Positions 45,296 to 57,971 of a DNA stretch of 64,000 nucleotides are shown here, in pieces. The DNA is from Bathynomus jamesi (Eukaryota > Arthropoda > Malacostraca > Isopoda > Cirolanidae). The notes beneath the pieces are model-generated. The model ran no database searches and was not told where the DNA came from. It saw only the letters and a program-made list of their open reading frames with translations. The stretch is taken from positions 62,001 to 126,000 of the forward strand of contig JAJOZX010000880.1 in the NCBI GenBank assembly GCA_023014485.1. Direction: 5' to 3'. Positions within the stretch are counted from its first letter, which is position 1. Each line of letters starts with the position of its first letter. Both the position numbers and the translations under genes were made by a program.

Positions 45296-45820
45296 GTAAA
45301 ACTCAAAAAACAAGAAAAGTGTGAATTAAGAAATCAGATTTTCCTTTTTTTTATTCCTTTAATGCAAATTATTTCGTGTTGAACTCAGTGATGATACTGA
45401 TGTTGCAGTAATGTCATGTTCTCTATGTCTTTATTATACTTAATAGATTTTATATTAACAAAATCTATTTAGAAGTAAATTCAGTCACATTTGGATGTGG
45501 AGAAAATGGTTAACTTCCATTATGCATACAGTAGATGAAAACGGTTCGATAATCACTAGGCAACAAATTTCAACTTTTTTTTTGGTGCTTTGAATTATAA
45601 GTATATAATTATAGGCTACTACAGAAGTTTTAGGTACACTGAAATAATTTTGTACATTCCGATGATTTTTTTCACAATTTAAGATTCAAAAAGCTATAAA
45701 AAAAACTGATTATTGCATAATTAAAAACAAAGGTGGACGGCCATTGTTTAAACAGTCTTATACAGAAGCAGTAAATAAAGAGAAAAAATTATTGGTTAGT
45801 CCCTCAGCTTTATGAAAATT

Positions 45821-45855
<35 letters not shown>

Positions 45856-46232
45856 AAAAACTCAATAAACCATTGCACCTAGAGCACTCATTCCCAACTG
45901 GTGGGCTTGCTCGCCCGTCTTTTAGCATTATGTTAATAAATGTTAATAAAAAATTTGTTTATTAAGCCTTATGTAAACATGATACCAGCATAGCAATATG
46001 AGAGGTGGGCCATGAGTAGGGTTGCCATATTTTTCAAATGCTCATGCGGGACAAAATTCTCTCTGAGTTTTTTTTAAGACCAAATTTTTTTCAAATTGAA
46101 ACTAGATTTTTTCAACGGTTACAACAAACAAAATTAGAAGAATTTTATTAAAATAATGCTTAACAATTAAACATAGTGAATAATATTGAAATTATTATGA
46201 ACGAGCCGTTTTGCTAGGGGAAAAATTGTAAA

Positions 46233-46274
<42 letters not shown>

Positions 46275-46429
46275 AAATAAAAAAAACATGATTGTAAATA
46301 ATTAATTAAAAAAATATTCTAAATCTTATAAATAAGATCAGGTGTGTGTGTGTGTGTTCCTCTTTCACGTAAATGCAGCAATTTACACCTGAACGATTTC
46401 TTATAAAAAGTAGACATACTTACAGATTT

Positions 46430-46880
46430 TGGATCTTTCCGTTTGACTGCCGCCATTGAAACATAAGAGGTGAGTGCCCCAGCCTTCTTTACTTAGCCTT
46501 ATAAGGCTAACTAACGAAAATATCACGACCTAACCTAACCAAGTTAGGTAAATGTACGACCTTGACGATTGGTTAGGTTAGGTCGCGATATTTTTGTTAG
46601 TTAGCCTTATAAAGCTAACTAAAGAAGGCTGGAGGCCCTGATCTTCAGGTGATCCCCTTATTTTTCTGAGTATACGATTAAAACTTAAAAATTAAGCATG
46701 GATCTTGAAAGTAATTAAAATTGTTTATAAGAAACAAAATTTGAAGGGGAAATTAAGAAAAGCTTTTTTATAAAGTAACTTATTTTGTATCATCAAGACA
46801 TTTCAGTTAAAATACAAAATACAAAAAGTTTAATTAAATTATGTTTCAATGGCGGCAGTCAAACGGAAAAGATCCCAGAT
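46430..46880. mobile_element. inverted-repeat element containing a fold-back MITE
   Basis: GGATCTTTCCGTTTGACTGC at about 46430 is repeated as its complement at about 46875, each followed inward by the GCCGCCATTGAAACATAA block. Within it, 46470-46657 is a second copy of the 203-bp fold-back element at 29125. The outer end motif also resembles the inner inverted repeat of the element at 30166 (GGATCTTTTCCGTTTG). Confidence 0.7.
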
Positions 46881-47036
46881 TTTATTTGAATTACACAATC
46901 TCAAGTTGTACGATCAAGCAATGGCAGGATTCACACTAATTCAAAGCTTGCAGTATAACTACAGCCGAAAAACTGCCAACTCGTGGCCAAACACAACATT
47001 TTATAAGCGTTATGTAATTTCTAGGATGTTCTAGAA

Positions 47037-47239
47037 CAGCGGTGTCCAATAAAAATTCCATGCTAGCCACACTTATGGTTTTCTATTTTTCGTATTCACC
47101 ACATCATATAAAAGGATTAAAAAACATATTACAAACGACATTTCAAATTAGTTATTATTAATATTAAAGATAAATATTACAAAAAAATATTAATAATATC
47201 CCACAACGCAATAGCATATTCGCGTATTGGACACCGCTG
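47037..47239. mobile_element. hAT-type MITE, 203 bp
   Basis: The ends CAGCGGTGTCCAAT and ATTGGACACCGCTG are exact complements, with a perfect target duplication TTCTAGAA (47029-47036 and 47240-47247). Confidence 0.94.
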
Positions 47240-47354
47240 TTCTAGAACATTCAATATTACTCTACAGAATTCTACATAATTTTAGAAAATTCTAAATCAA
47301 TTCAGTAGTATAGCCGCAAAAGGGGAGAGTGCAAGAATGTTGCAAGTTATTATG

Positions 47355-47487
47355 TAATGTTGCAAAGGGGGTGGGTTGTTGCAAAGGGGGTGGGGTTGTT
47401 GCAAAGGGGGTTGGGGTTGTTGCAAAGGGGTGGGGTTATAGCAAGGGGTGGGGGTGTTGCAAAGGGGGGAGGGGGTGGGGGTTGCAA
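47355..47487. repeat. G-rich tandem repeat, quadruplex-capable
   Basis: About seven imperfect copies of a 17-20 bp unit GTTGCAAAGGGGGTGGG. Four or more closely spaced G runs of 3-6 could form G-quadruplexes. Long ORFs predicted across it on either strand are repeat artefacts. A poly-A/T-rich stretch follows to 47530. Confidence 0.9.
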
Positions 47488-47744
47488 AAAAATAAAAAAA
47501 GGAAAAAAAATAAAAAAAAATAAAAAAATACCCCAAAGGGCCCTTTGTTGCCAACCTAGGTTGCAAGGGGCATGCAACTTGGGGGCCTCCCCCAAGCTAT
47601 TCCCCCCAAAGGGCCAGAGAGAAAGGAGGAGAGGTGTTCACCTGGCAGGAGCCAAGTGCATATTAAGACCAGCCGAGTAGGCGTTGTTTTATAGGCTCCT
47701 AATCAGCCAGAATCAGCCAGTTGGCTGAGCCAAGGGGGGAGGGG

Positions 47745-47850
47745 TACACCTGAAGGAGAGAGAGACACCTGAAGGAGAGAGAGAGACACCTGAAGAAGAG
47801 AGAGACACCTGTAGGAGAGAGAGAGAGACACCTGAAGGAGAGAGAGGAGT
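47745..47850. repeat. short tandem repeat of GAGAGACACCTGAAGGA type
   Basis: About five imperfect copies of an ~19-22 bp unit GAGAGAGACACCTGAAGGA. Its flanks 47560-47740 and 47850-48110 share AAGGGCC and GAGAAAGGA words and look like one diverged duplication. No gene is seen. Confidence 0.8.
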
Positions 47851-48232
47851 TCTCCCCCAAGTTATTTTCGTTTTCCTAACCTAAGAGGCCACTAAGGGGT
47901 TTTACCAAAGGGCCTGAAAGAGAAGGACCAGAGGTCCCTGCTCGGCTGGGAGCCGAGCTTGAATGATTCGTTCATCAACTTCTCGGTCTTTTATAAGCCT
48001 CTATTCTGGCTGAGTTGCCAGATAGCGCAATGTGTTCAGTTGCCAGATAGCGCCATGTGTCCCAGAAATCCATATATTAATCATCCATTGTGTAACACAA
48101 TATGACGGTAGTTATTCCAATTAAATTCTGTTTATTAAATAAATAATTTTACACACTCAATCTTTATTAATTGCATACCTTTCCAGTTTTTTTGCAATGA
48201 TCGGATTGCTCTTGCTAGAATATATTATTATG

Positions 48233-48279
<47 letters not shown>

Positions 48280-48529
48280 TATATATTCTTTTAAACATCT
48301 TATGTTAGGTATATATATATATATATAATATATATATTATAATAATTATTTATTTTTCTTTTACAATATTGAATTGTAATTTTTAAACTTTTCGAAACAA
48401 ATAACATAGTTAACCACACATAATTCAACATAGAAAACTTAATAATAGAAAAATTAATTTTATGGTTAACTAGTTTATTTCGACATAAATTTACTATAAT
48501 TATATATATACAGTCTTTTAAACAGCTTA

Positions 48530-48561
<32 letters not shown>

Positions 48562-48563
<2 letters not shown>

Positions 48564-48883
48564 GAACTCTTTCAGCTAAAGAAGCCTTATGTATACAGTA
48601 GAATTGGTTGTGTAATAGCTGATATTAAACTCTTTCAACATGTTCTGAAAAGCACGGCGTATAAATTCCTTCCCCATATCCGTACAAAAATAGCTATATA
48701 TATATATATGTTTCACTATAGATGTATAGATGTATATAGAGTTTTACAATAGATGTATATAGTGTTTAACGATTAGAATCAAATATAACATTAACTTGAA
48801 CTTCATTAAACTTAGTTAAACTTTTCGAATGTTCTGAAAAGCACGGCTTATAATTTCCTCCCCCATATCCGTACAAAAATAGC
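48562..48883 (-). pseudogene. two Maverick integrase fragments
   Basis: Bases 48562-48694 repeat, with few differences, part of the integrase gene of the nearby Maverick (56406-56540), including CTTTCAGCTAAAGAAGCC and TTCCCCATATCCGTACAAAA. A second, shorter piece of the same region is at 48830-48883. TA repeats separate them. They are dead pieces of another copy or of a local rearrangement. Confidence 0.9.
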
Positions 48884-49516
48884 ACTTCAAGACATTATTG
48901 TATAGAAATAAGGTAACACAAGTACTACAAGAAATAAATAAAAGAAGTACCCACAAACAAATCTGTAGTGAAACAAAAAAAAAAGCAAAACAGGCCGCGT
49001 GACACTGAACATTTTAATGAGAAAGAAATGTACTTTAATATTATGTTTATTAAATTCTCCAAATAATTATATAAGACCGAAGTAATGGTCTGACGTTGGG
49101 GTGAATCCAATTAAATTCTGTTTATCAAATAAATAATTTTACACACTCAATTTTCATTATAAACATTCGAATATCAGTGGGGAAAAACGAACGGAAATGA
49201 AAATTTATGAAACAATTCAAAACAGACGATCGTCATTCCCCAAACCCGTATATACGTAATATATTATATATTATATATATATATATATATATAATATCTA
49301 AGTTGTATCGAGATGAAAATTTATGAAACACACGAGTCTCATTCCATGCGAAAAAAATTGAAACAATATGAAATTTACGAAACAATTCAATTAAAAGTTG
49401 AAATTATCCAAAATACAATCCGCTAGAGGAAAGGAATTCCGAGAATCTGCACAACTCGATTGACCATAATGACCTTTCTCCTAGACAGCTTGAACAAAAC
49501 CTCTCTCGACTCCATT

Positions 49517-51255
<1,739 letters not shown>

Positions 51256-51470
51256 AGTCAGGGTGAGTCTTCTGGCAGAGTTTGTTTCTAGTGAGAAAGG
51301 AAATCCAAATCGAATCTTTATTATAAAATAAGTTAACAATTATGTTAACACAAGAAAACAATACTTGTAAGTAAAAATATAATATAAGGGACTACCATAG
51401 AAATGTAAGTGCCTATAATTCAAGAAACACGATTTTATATATATGTTACTCATCCGGTCCCGTTATAGCG

Positions 51471-51600
51471 GATTGGTACACGTCATAGCTCCACCCAGCT
51501 ACATCGGCAGCCAATCACTACGAACATCTGGTCTTTTGGGCGGAGCTTGGCGATTGTGCATATAAAAGGGGATATTTTTCAGTTGGGAGTAACAGTAGCT
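51471..51600 (+). promoter_or_regulatory. CCAAT/GC-box/TATA promoter
   Basis: Facing right: CCAAT at 51511-51515, GGGCGGAGC at 51538-51546, TATAAAAGGG at 51561-51570, and a CAGT initiator-like word at 51593-51596. Distances from that start are about -83, -56 and -33, which is a textbook RNA polymerase II layout. An inverted CCAAT (ATTGG) is at 51472. An ATG in a Kozak context (CCACCATGG) follows at 51635. It would drive the duplicated-module gene next to it. Confidence 0.75.
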
Positions 51601-51634
51601 ATTTTCGCGTCAGTGATTAATCATTCCCTCCACC

Positions 51635-52645
51635 ATGGACCTGTACGTCTCCCCAGACTTGTATGAAGAAGGTGACTGCAGCATTAACCGCAATTAATCT
51701 TTTTAACGCGATTGACCGTGATGATTTATTTTCAACGCAAACCGTAGAAGATATTGCAGTGACGCTCCTTACAATCCGACGCAAGGGACTACCATAGAAA
51801 TGTAAGTGTCTATAATTAGAATTTATATATATATATGGATGGGGTGTAGTATCTCGTCAAATAGATACTCGCCAAAAAATTTTTATGTCAATCAATGTTA
51901 TTTTGTTACCCCATTATGCTAAAATCGAAATTTTTATGGCATTCAATGTTATTCCTCGAACCAAAGATATCTTCACATAATGGGGATCTGTCTGTATACT
52001 CTGTATATGTTTTAAAAGAATGAACATTATTCCTTTAAGGTCCGATGAGGATTTGACACGTGTTATACAATCTTTTGAAGAATCTCGGAATACGGGGGAT
52101 ATACTGAACAGTCAACAATGTCACACATCCTCCACCATGGACCTGTACGTCTCCCCGGAATTGTATGAAGAACGTGATACTGCAGCATTAACCGCAATTA
52201 GTCTTTTCAATGCGATTGACCGTGGCGAATTATTTTCAACGCAAACCGTTGAAGATATTTGCAGTGACGCTCCTTACAACCCGACGCAGGGGACTACCAT
52301 AGAAATGTAAGTGTCTATAATTCGTTTTTATATATATATATGGAGAGTTGTAGTATCTCGTCAAATAGATACTCGCCAAAATTTTTTTATGTCAATCAAT
52401 GTTATTTGGTTATCCCCATTATGCTAAAATCGAAATTTTTATGGCATTCAATGTTATTCCTCGAACCAAAGATATCTTCACATAATGGGGATCTGTCTGT
52501 ATACTCTGTATATGTTTTAAAAGAATGAACATTATTCCTTTAAGGTCCGATGAGGATTTGACACGTGTTATACAATCTTTTGAAGAATCTCGGAATAGGG
52601 AGGATATACTGATCAGTCAACAATGTCACACCGAAATAATGTAAG
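51635..52645 (+). CDS. small left-end gene of duplicated modules with splice donors
   Basis: The module MDLYVSPELYEERDTAALTA...LFSTQTVEDICSDAP...GTTIEM occurs at 51635-51802 (two frameshifts) and intact at 52137-52309. Each copy runs directly into GTAAGTG, a perfect splice donor. A second module, MNIIPLRSDEDLTRVIQSFE, is at 52020-52128 and again at about 52525-52640, the last copy ending EIM before another GTAAGTG. The ending GGGACTACCATAGAAATGTAAGTG-type word also occurs at 51387, so at least three duplications happened. The protein is acidic and unlike any family I know. It is probably an early or regulatory gene of the Maverick, but that rests on position and promoter only. Confidence 0.5.
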
Positions 52646-52691
52646 TGTTTTTCGATCTTTTTGGGATAAGAAGACAATATATTTTCATAAA

Positions 52692-52697
52692 TTTATT
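52692..52697 (-). terminator. polyadenylation signal for the - strand gene block
   Basis: AATAAA on the - strand, 66 bp after the protease stop codon; it would end transcripts of the capsid-protease block. Confidence 0.5.
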
Positions 52698-52763
52698 AAA
52701 TGAAAGAAATCAGTACAATAAACAACTACAGAATATATCGTTACAAATATACGAACAAAAACA

Positions 52764-53246
52764 TTATAATATACAACGAGTACGTACAATTGGAAAACGG
52801 TTTTTTATCTGTCTGCATACCATTTCATCGTTTCGGCGAGTGTGACACGGGTCAAATAAATTTAAAAAATTTATAAATTCTTTATCATTTGACATATGCA
52901 TGAGAAATGAGACGCAGTACATTCCGCAAACATTAGTAAAATATCCTTGCATGCGAAATGGGGTCCATACAACTTCGGGAATATGTAACTGAGCGAGAAA
53001 TTTTACAATAATAGGGTCACTCCAGGGTTGAGTACCGAGTGAATCAAAATAGTACAGGCGCTGTCTATTTTTAAAATAGACAGCGATCCAGTGAATCCCT
53101 TCATTACCGATGATGTCTGTGTTCACAATAAGACTACCGCATTCTCGCGTACTTGGCAAACTCAATGTTTCATTCTTCGCAAACACGCCGATAAATTTGG
53201 AACGTGTGACTCGCTCCATTACTTTCTGAAGTGTATTAGCATCCAT
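52764..53246 (-). CDS. Maverick adenain-type cysteine protease
   Basis: 160 residues, uninterrupted. The catalytic triad is recognisable: His in GNEGIHWIAVYF, Asp in YYFDSLGTQPWSD, and Cys in NVCGMYCVSFLMH. The N-terminus MDANTLQKVMERVTRSKFIG is typical of Maverick proteases, and the length is normal. In adenovirus-like systems this enzyme cleaves capsid precursors during virion maturation. Its start lies just after the major-capsid stop (2 bp). This is one of the few genes of the element with no frame break. Confidence 0.92.
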   Translation of the reverse strand: MDANTLQKVMERVTRSKFIGVFAKNETLSLPSTRECGSLIVNTDIIGNEGIHWIAVYFKNRQRLYYFDSLGTQPWSDPIIVKFLAQLHIPEVVWTPFRMQGYFTNVCGMYCVSFLMHMSNDKEFINFLNLFDPCHTRRNDEMVCRQIKNRFPIVRTRCIL

Positions 53247-53247
53247 T

Positions 53248-54547
53248 TTAAAAGTCAGTGATAACGCTCCTAAATCTATTTACTTCTATTAGGGCTTGCG
53301 ATTCGAGATATACTAGTACACTAATAGGAGCGTCTATAGGCTTGGCGAATTCCAGCCGCACTGAGATGTTTCCGCTCTGCTGTGGGGTTAAATGGGTATT
53401 TACGCTAGCAGATAAGTCAGGTGTAATGTCAAACGGATAAAGGTTAAATTGATCAATGAATTCTTCCTGCGTTACCCCATTACCAAGCTCATCACAATCA
53501 CCTGCAATATGGGTCAGATTACTATAGGCTCTGGCACAAAGCGGTAACACAGCGTCTGATGAATAGTCCGTACCATTGTTCCACCCAAAGCAGTGCCATT
53601 AACGTATAGAGTTATATTTTTAAGTCCGAAATTCTCGAATTTAAAGGCACTCTTTTATATTTTCCATTCACCGAAGCGTGGTCCTGCATGCCGATTAATA
53701 TCCTTTTAGGAAGATTTCCCAGGGCAATGTTTTCTATCTGCTTCGATGCCAACCCTGCAGGAACCGTATATAGTTTGATCTGCACTCTGTTAATAGGATA
53801 TTTCACTGTAGCGTTTAGTAAATTTTTCTCAATTTCTAGTTGTTTTGGTGAACTTAATTTCACTCGCCGTACGCGGAGGTATGTGTCCATAATGTGAACC
53901 ACAACGGGCTTTGCACCCTCTTCTTGATCCGCAGCCAGATTTAAGCAGATCTCAGGACTCGTGCGGGTGAGCTTTATTTTCATATCCACCCCGTTCACAA
54001 GCAACTTCTCCTGGAAAGTGAAATCTGTGTGCAACCGTCCAAAACACTCGTATATTTTCTTTTTAGAATTTTTAAATTTGTCCTTTATACTATTTTCATC
54101 TTTAGTTTGATAATATCCCTCCGCACTTAAAAAGGTAGCCTTCGCTTCTTTGGAAAAGTTGAGGACATTTTCCAGATAGGCTCGTAGATGATAGTACCCC
54201 GTGCCTGCCGATATGTTGGTCTGATTTAAATATACGTCACACTGGTTGAATATGGAGTGCAGAAAGTTTGTTTCAGGGTATACAGCATATTTGTCATCGC
54301 AGACCGTTCCATCAGAATGGGCTATACGTAGCTTAGCGTACATGTGCACACAGCTTGGATCAAAAAAGTAAGGGCCTGAGCTGGGTATCACGAATTCTAT
54401 AGGTGCACTCGGGGAACTAATTGTGTTTAAAGGGTTAATTGTAATAAAGTCACTGTGCTCAATAGAAACTTGGGTTGGAGGTAGCTCAAAAAGGGACAGC
54501 TCCGATTTACAGCATTGTGAACTACATGGGTGGATGAAGCGTGCCAT
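53248..54547 (-). CDS. Maverick major capsid protein (double jelly-roll), one frame break
   Basis: I chose the start at 54547 (MARFIHPCSSQCCKSELSLF), because relatives begin with a short Cys-rich leader before S-E-L-x-L-F-x-L-P-P-T-Q; the upstream Met is less typical. The first ORF covers about 310 residues. The rest, including GNGVTQEEFIDQFNLYPFDI and the C-terminal beta strands NISVRLEFAKPIDAPISVLV, is in another frame; the change occurs near 53620-53635 beside a short A run. Related ORFs are often annotated in insect genomes as F54H12.2-like. It would form the hexon-like capsomers. Confidence 0.88.
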
Positions 54548-54650
54548 GGCGAAATAGTGACTCCTCTCTCGACAAGTGGTAAACAAACTATGACTCATGA
54601 GATCAATGTCCTTAGCTTATATCAGTCAAAAAAGTGGTCAACCATAGGTT

Positions 54651-55007
54651 TCATTCGCTTACAGCACTTCTTTTTTGATAGCCTTTTACGTTTAATACCA
54701 CGTGACCCCTTCTTCTTCCGGGGAGCCCTCTTCTTCTTCCCGCCACCACGCATTTTTCTCTTGCATCTTTGATGATTTCGTCCCGTGTACGCTTTAAATG
54801 TTTTTTTAGAGCTTCTTTAGGTTTAGCCCCGGCCAATATGTCTTCTGCAGTGTTAAGGCCTGATTGTAGCGCTTTCCTTCCAAGGTATCTGGCACCCCTC
54901 TTCAGCAAAGGAACAGCCGTACGTAGTATGGATGAAAAAATGGACCCAAGTCCACTACCGCGCTGGTATCGCATCCCTCGATAGACGGTGAAAGGCTTTC
55001 TATCCAT
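54651..55007 (-). CDS. Maverick small basic protein (core/pX-like)
   Basis: 118 residues with many Arg and Lys. The N-terminal part RGMRYQRGSGLGSIFSSILR followed by TAVPLLKRGARYLGRKALQS is a Gly/hydrophobic amphipathic segment, then an Arg-rich tail (GRRRGLPGRRRG). Small basic, membrane-active or DNA-condensing proteins lie at this place, between penton and hexon genes, in Mavericks and adenoviruses. Similarity to adenovirus core proteins is by composition and position. The start overlaps the end of the penton gene. Confidence 0.65.
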   Translation of the reverse strand: MDRKPFTVYRGMRYQRGSGLGSIFSSILRTAVPLLKRGARYLGRKALQSGLNTAEDILAGAKPKEALKKHLKRTRDEIIKDAREKCVVAGRRRGLPGRRRGHVVLNVKGYQKRSAVSE

Positions 55008-55863
55008 TATAACTCAGTGCGTCGAAAGTGTAGCTTCACTGTTAAGCTCCCGTTACCGAATGGGAAGTTTTCACCCTCAATCGTTCTTATATATATTGTG
55101 ATATTGGTTATTAAATTAGTTGCGACATTCACATAATGGGGTCTGTCATATGTAATACTCAAACTCCTTCCTCTATGGTTGGGGATGTGAGCAATGCGCA
55201 GCAGGCGTGCCTGGGTATCCCCAACAAACTGGTGCTCCACTATATTACTGTAAATATAGCACATGTCTGGGGACCTTTCAGCCAATTTCTCCATCTTCAA
55301 TTGATACATTAATCTGGACAAGTCATGCTGTGTCTCGTGAAATGTGTCTCTTTGGAAGCTGCGCTATAGCGGCCATTGGCTAGAATTTGGAACTTTCTAT
55401 GGTCTTTAATACGTCTGTTAGTCTTTGATTTTAGGATTAGTGTATGTGCAGGGTTGTTTACGACTTCGTATACTAAATCATTCGTAAGGTTTGAGTTTCT
55501 TAAACTTACGTTTAAGCCTCTCACAACATCCTCGGCCGAACCATATTGACCCGGCCCTAGTCTTACTTCTGTACTGTAATACCGTGCAATCTTAGTCCGA
55601 GCGATACGCATAGTTTCATCCATAGCTACCCCAGCTTTTTCACACTCGTCAATGTCTCTAAGAATCGTAAAAACGGTTTCTTTATGTTCAATATTTAAAA
55701 AGACGGTGTCCAGCTGAATTTCGCATATCCCCACCTCATACGAATCACGACCCAATTCAATGTGCCCATGGAGTTCTGTTACAAAGTTGGCTAGTGTGTT
55801 GTTAGGGTGTACAGACAGGGACGAGGAGGACGGGAGTGTGACGTAGAAATGGTTAGGAGCCAT
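55007..55863 (-). CDS. Maverick penton/minor capsid protein, one frame break
   Basis: The N-terminal part, 55863 to about 55325 (MAPNHFYVTLPSSSSLSVHP, then NTLANFVTELHGHIELGRDS), matches the start of Maverick penton proteins. The C-terminal part, from about 55321 (CYIYSNIVEHQFVGDTQARL to the final strands NGSLTVKLHFRRTEL), is in the next frame; the shift lies near 55330 at a T run. A single jelly-roll fold is expected, forming the vertex capsomers. Total length about 285 residues, usual for the family. Confidence 0.85.
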
Positions 55864-55900
55864 GTTGCATACTATTTAAGCTTCATTATTGCATCAGCTT

Positions 55901-56927
55901 TTATATAGGGTTGAAGCTTTCTGGGTACCCTAGCCATTTCACCAGGTACATTTTTCTCCTTCCTGAACCTTTGCTTCCTAAAATTTTCTCAATTTTAAAC
56001 ACATTTTTTTCTAAATTAAACGCAACTTTCTGCAATTCCTCGCGGTAAAAGCCTCCTGAGATTTCTTCCCCATTCAAATCTTCAATGTAATACATCATTA
56101 TCTCACCTTTAGGTCTCACAGCCCTAACTTTAAAAATCTCGCGTGTCCATCCTTGCTCAAAACCCTTTGCGAATTTATTCCCCGAACGCGACAGCCTTAC
56201 ATAATCATTGATTTTGAAGCGCGCAGAGTGTGGTGGTGGTGGTGATCCATCTCTTCTCGGGAGCGTACCTCTTTCTAAAACTTCGTTAGGTGATGTCCCA
56301 ATCGTGCGATGGTGTGAGCGGTTGTAGGATGATGCCAATGATTCCAGAATGTCTAGAAATCTGTATGTGTTTTATGTGTAAAATAACGGTGCATGCGTTC
56401 CTTTATGGTGCGCTGAACTCTTTCAGCTAAAGAAGCCTTATGTATAGAATTGGTTGTGTAATAGCTGATATTAAACTCTGTCAACATGTTCTGAAAAGCA
56501 CGGCCTATAAATTCCTTCCCCATATCCGTACAAAAATAGCCAGGAACCCTGTTTTCTTTTAACATTAGCGTTTTGGTGGCTTTAGCAACTGTTTCAGGTG
56601 ATTTATTTTTCAGAGGAACTAGCCACAGATATCTAGAGAATACGTCTATTATGAATAGAATGTAGCGGTAACCATCGTTATACACAGAATATCTTTGCAT
56701 GTCTGTTAAATCTGCTTGCCAAATAGAATCAATCGAGGAAGCCGTTGTCTTGGCTGTTTTAAACCTTTTTCTCACAGGCTTATGAAGCGTATAAGCGTCC
56801 TGCTCCCTCAAAATCTTTCAACATCTTTTTTTCCTACTCCGTAAACACTTCTGTACAGTCTATCTACGCCGCCGTAAGAGGATGGGGTAGAAATGTCATA
56901 ATAGCGTTTAGTTAATACGTTAGCCAT
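55901..56927 (-). CDS. Maverick integrase with C-terminal chromodomain, three frame breaks
   Basis: Start at 56927 (MANVLTKRYYDISTPSSYGG), overlapping the upstream gene by 16 bp. The rve core holds Asp in SIWQADLTDMQRYSV, Asp in YFCTDMGKEFIGRAF and Glu in SLAERVQRTIKERM, the DD(35)E arrangement of retroviral-type integrases. The part from 56338 adds the SH3-like region and a chromodomain (FKIEKILGSKGSGRRKMYLV, KWLGYPES). Breaks lie near 56830, 56815 and 56365, each beside an A or T run. It would insert the element into the host genome; the chromodomain may steer it to marked chromatin. Confidence 0.88.
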
Positions 56928-57648
56928 TTGCGTATTTTAGAGGCACGTGGGTAGGGTTGGTTTAACCTCTTCTTGCTCCTCTTCAAAGGTGTTACCGCCG
57001 GGGGTGACGGCGCCTTCAATTGTGTCACAGGCGTTGCATGTTCCAAGTCTTTTAACCTGTTCAGATTTCCTATCAACGTTTTAGGGACATTTATTTGTTG
57101 TAGTCTTGCTTTAATATGCTTCCATCCTGATGGTGATGGCCTATCCCACTTTCTCACCAGATCATGGACAATGTCTACGATATTCGATCCCTGTACCTTT
57201 GATCCTTCCACAATGATCTCCCCTGTATCGGTCCATTGTATGGCGGGATCCTCATTCAATAGATTATAAAGACTTAAGCCTTTACTCCTCAATGTAAGTG
57301 GGAGGGTATTTTTTAATACATGTTCGATATGTTGTGTGGCTAATCTTTTTGGTTGGTCAGCTGTATCGTCGGGCTCAGATCCTATGTCGCCATGTCCATC
57401 GTCCCCCGTGCTGTGCCTAATAACCACAGGAATCTCTGTAGGGCTCTATAATTTTCGTACTCGTGAAGAAATTTCTGCAGAGCTTCTTGGTATAAGATTC
57501 TTTTCTCATCAGGTGTTTTTCACTGTTTAATAGGGCTAACAATTCGCTTTCCATTCTTTTAAGTCTGCTTTTACGGGATCTAGATACGTGTCTGATTCCT
57601 TTGCAGTGAAGCGTACACCTCGTGGGGAATCACTACCACTTTCTTCAT
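56912..57648 (-). CDS. conserved Maverick protein of unknown function, frame-broken N-terminus
   Basis: The ATG at 57648 overlaps the stop of the upstream gene. It begins MKKVVVIPHEVYASLQRNQT; the next part (ILYQEALQKFLHEYENYRAL) is in another frame and looks helical. From 57427 a clean frame reads SLYNLLNEDPAIQWTDTGEI, EGSKVQGSNIVDIVHDLVRK, then a Pro/Lys-rich tail with KRSKKRLNQPYPRASKIRKW. The same gene stands before the integrase in other Mavericks I recall. Function unknown. Confidence 0.7.
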
Positions 57649-57971
57649 TATATTAATCTAGTCAGTAAAGGACCCAAAACTGAAAATAAGATGGGGAGAA
57701 ATGACCCTCCTGTTTGTACAATAATTCGTTTTTTCTTCGCTACAGTTTGGCTTTTACGAGCGAGTGCACGTATTATGTTCTTGTAGCGGCGTAGGCGAGC
57801 CTTCTGATGGGTTTTCATTGATACATTGCAATTTATAACGTTAAGACAGATTTCACAGATGCATTTTAAAAAGTCGGCGTCGATATTTTTAATAAACATC
57901 TGCTGCATTGCCCGGGGCAGTCGATGATAGATTTTTATTAATTCACGGTATTTCTTTAGTCTCTTTGTCAT
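57648..57971 (-). CDS. small conserved Maverick protein with hydrophobic C-terminus
   Basis: 107 residues, intact. It has a basic N-terminal half with Cys pairs (FLKCICEICLNVINCNV) and a Lys/Arg-rich middle, then VQTGGSFLPILFSVLGPLLT as a Gly/hydrophobic end that could enter a membrane. It overlaps the ATPase stop codon by four bases (ATGA) and its own stop overlaps the next start. The same short gene next to the ATPase is common in Mavericks. Function unknown; a membrane-active capsid part is a guess. Confidence 0.7.
   Translation of the reverse strand: MTKRLKKYRELIKIYHRLPRAMQQMFIKNIDADFLKCICEICLNVINCNVSMKTHQKARLRRYKNIIRALARKSQTVAKKKRIIVQTGGSFLPILFSVLGPLLTRLI

Larger units (their letters stand above)
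51387..52660. repeat. tandem duplication of ~500 bp at Maverick left end
   Basis: 51840-52075 and 52340-52600 are near-identical (GTAGTATCTCGTCAAATAGA, ATGGCATTCAATGTTATTCC, CATAATGGGGATCTGTCTGT). The upstream coding modules are duplicated with them. A third, partial copy starts at 51387. Confidence 0.92.

Noticed and set aside
47297..47680. ORFs over the G-rich block on both strands
   Set aside because: Repetitive Gly/Val/Ala or Pro/Thr/Asn translations of the tandem repeat; no domain.
52340..52845. + strand ORFs after the duplicated module gene
   Set aside because: 52340-52528 overlaps the duplicated non-coding part and 52645-52845 is antisense to the protease end; neither keeps codon conservation between copies.
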